From positions 1-6,059 of the forward strand of contig CAKSHV010000099.1 of NCBI GenBank assembly GCA_934457515.1: a stretch of 6,059 nucleotides of DNA, read 5' to 3'. The stretch is from an uncultured Clostridia bacterium. GTDB taxonomy: Bacteria; Bacillota; Clostridia; RGIG6154. This document shows, piece by piece, positions 5,832-6,059 of the stretch. Both the position numbers and the translations under genes were made by a program. The number at the start of each line of letters is the position of its first letter. Position 1 is the first letter of the stretch. The notes under the pieces were generated by a model, which was not told where the DNA came from, searched no databases, and saw only the letters and a list, made by a program, of their open reading frames with translations.

Positions 5832-5918
5832 CATACTATTGAAGAACAAATTTTTTGTATAGAAAAAAGGGGAGTATGAGAGAATTCCCTCAAAATTAAA
5901 ATGAACCAAAACAGAAAA

Positions 5919-6036
5919 AGCTTTTGCCCTAAAAGGGCATCGTGAAATGCGGCAAAGCTAAATTTCACGAAAAATGAAATTCAACGGAGCGTTGTTTCAT
6001 TTTTTATAAAAAAGCGAAACATGCGAAGTATGCTTT
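5919..6036. repeat. Cluster of small hairpins in the terminal intergenic region
   Basis: Four inverted repeats follow one another with almost no spacing. GCCCT/AGGGC (5926-5930 with 5934-5938) has an AAA loop. TCGTGAAAT/ATTTCACGA (5940-5948 with 5962-5970) is next. AAAATGAAA/TTTCATTTT (5971-5979 with 5995-6003) encloses CAACG/CGTTG (5982-5986 with 5990-5994) with a GAG loop. CATGC/GTATG (6020-6024 with 6028-6032) has a GAA loop and an outer AAAG/CTTT. AGCTTTTGCC (5919-5928) can also pair with GGCAAAGCT (5951-5959) with one bulged T, competing with the first hairpin and reaching into the second hairpin's loop. The region could be an intergenic palindromic repeat, the end of an IS200/IS605-like element, or a structured RNA. 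No open frame longer than about 15 codons starts here on the plus strand. Confidence 0.5.
5971..6005 (+). terminator. Possible bidirectional terminator within the hairpin cluster
   Basis: The third hairpin of the cluster, with a 9-bp outer arm and a 5-bp inner arm, is followed by a T run (6000-6005) on the plus strand. It is preceded by an A run (5970-5974), which becomes a T run on the minus strand. It could stop a small RNA starting upstream, or a minus-strand gene entering from beyond the right edge. Confidence 0.4.
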
Positions 6037-6059
6037 GGCGTGTGCCTGATTTTTTGCTC

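Noticed and set aside
5839..5863. Promoter for a small RNA before the hairpin cluster (TTGAAG with TATAGA)
   Set aside because: The spacing is only 13 bp, too short for a sigma-A promoter, and no better -35 is present.
5876..5899. Tiny frame ATG...TAA (7 residues) after GGGGAG at 5869-5874
   Set aside because: The candidate ribosome binding site is only 1-2 nt from the ATG, no promoter is visible, and the peptide is too short to support.
5901..5945. 14-residue frame starting at ATG 5901
   Set aside because: No ribosome binding site and it runs into the hairpin cluster; likely chance.
1..6059. CRISPR array, tRNA, rRNA, transposase or phage gene
   Set aside because: No regularly spaced direct repeats, cloverleaf, rRNA-like stretch or transposase motif was seen in either strand of the window.

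Overview
The window looks like ordinary chromosome of a low-to-mid GC, Gram-positive (Bacillota) anaerobe, most likely a member of class Clostridia. The basis is strong AGGAG-type ribosome binding sites, near-consensus sigma-A promoters, rho-independent terminators, a SpoVT/AbrB-type regulator, and typical clostridial versions of MetA, GalE and a GH36 alpha-galactosidase. The species cannot be named from the sequence.

Layout. (1) 2-94: the last 30 codons of a MetA-type homoserine O-acyltransferase. (2) 103-455: a small AbrB-family regulator with a C-terminal CxxC...CxxC knuckle, with its own consensus promoter and terminator. (3) 463-1317, minus strand: a sugar phosphate isomerase/epimerase-like TIM-barrel gene facing the regulator. 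Two terminator hairpins lie back to back between the two genes. (4) 1396-2445: a Gfo/Idh/MocA-family NAD(P)-dependent oxidoreductase, divergent from the isomerase. Its promoter geometry shows that translation starts at a TTG at 1456. (5) 2442-5831: a second transcription unit with a promoter overlapping the end of the oxidoreductase gene, a roughly 100-nt structured leader, galE, and a cytosolic GH36 alpha-galactosidase ending at a terminator. (6) 5832-6059: no gene, but a dense run of small hairpins.

How the genes work together. galE and the alpha-galactosidase form an alpha-galactoside utilisation unit: the enzyme releases galactose from melibiose/raffinose-type sugars, and GalE interconverts UDP-galactose and UDP-glucose in the Leloir pathway. 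The divergent isomerase/oxidoreductase pair belongs to two families that often cooperate in oxidising and isomerising sugars or cyclitols, but the substrate cannot be read from the sequence. No sugar transporter, galactokinase or uridylyltransferase is present here.

Most notable point. galE is interrupted by an in-frame TAG at codon 309 of 338. The 29 codons behind it are perfectly GalE-like in the same frame and end just before the alpha-galactosidase ribosome binding site. This is a recent amber mutation, a sequencing error, or readthrough. Genome-wide TAG reassignment is unlikely, because metA ends at TAG and about 1,700 other codons contain none. Secondary points are a possible kissing-loop leader and a coupled 31-codon upstream frame ahead of galE, and the hairpin cluster at the right end. 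I see no clear new multi-gene system.
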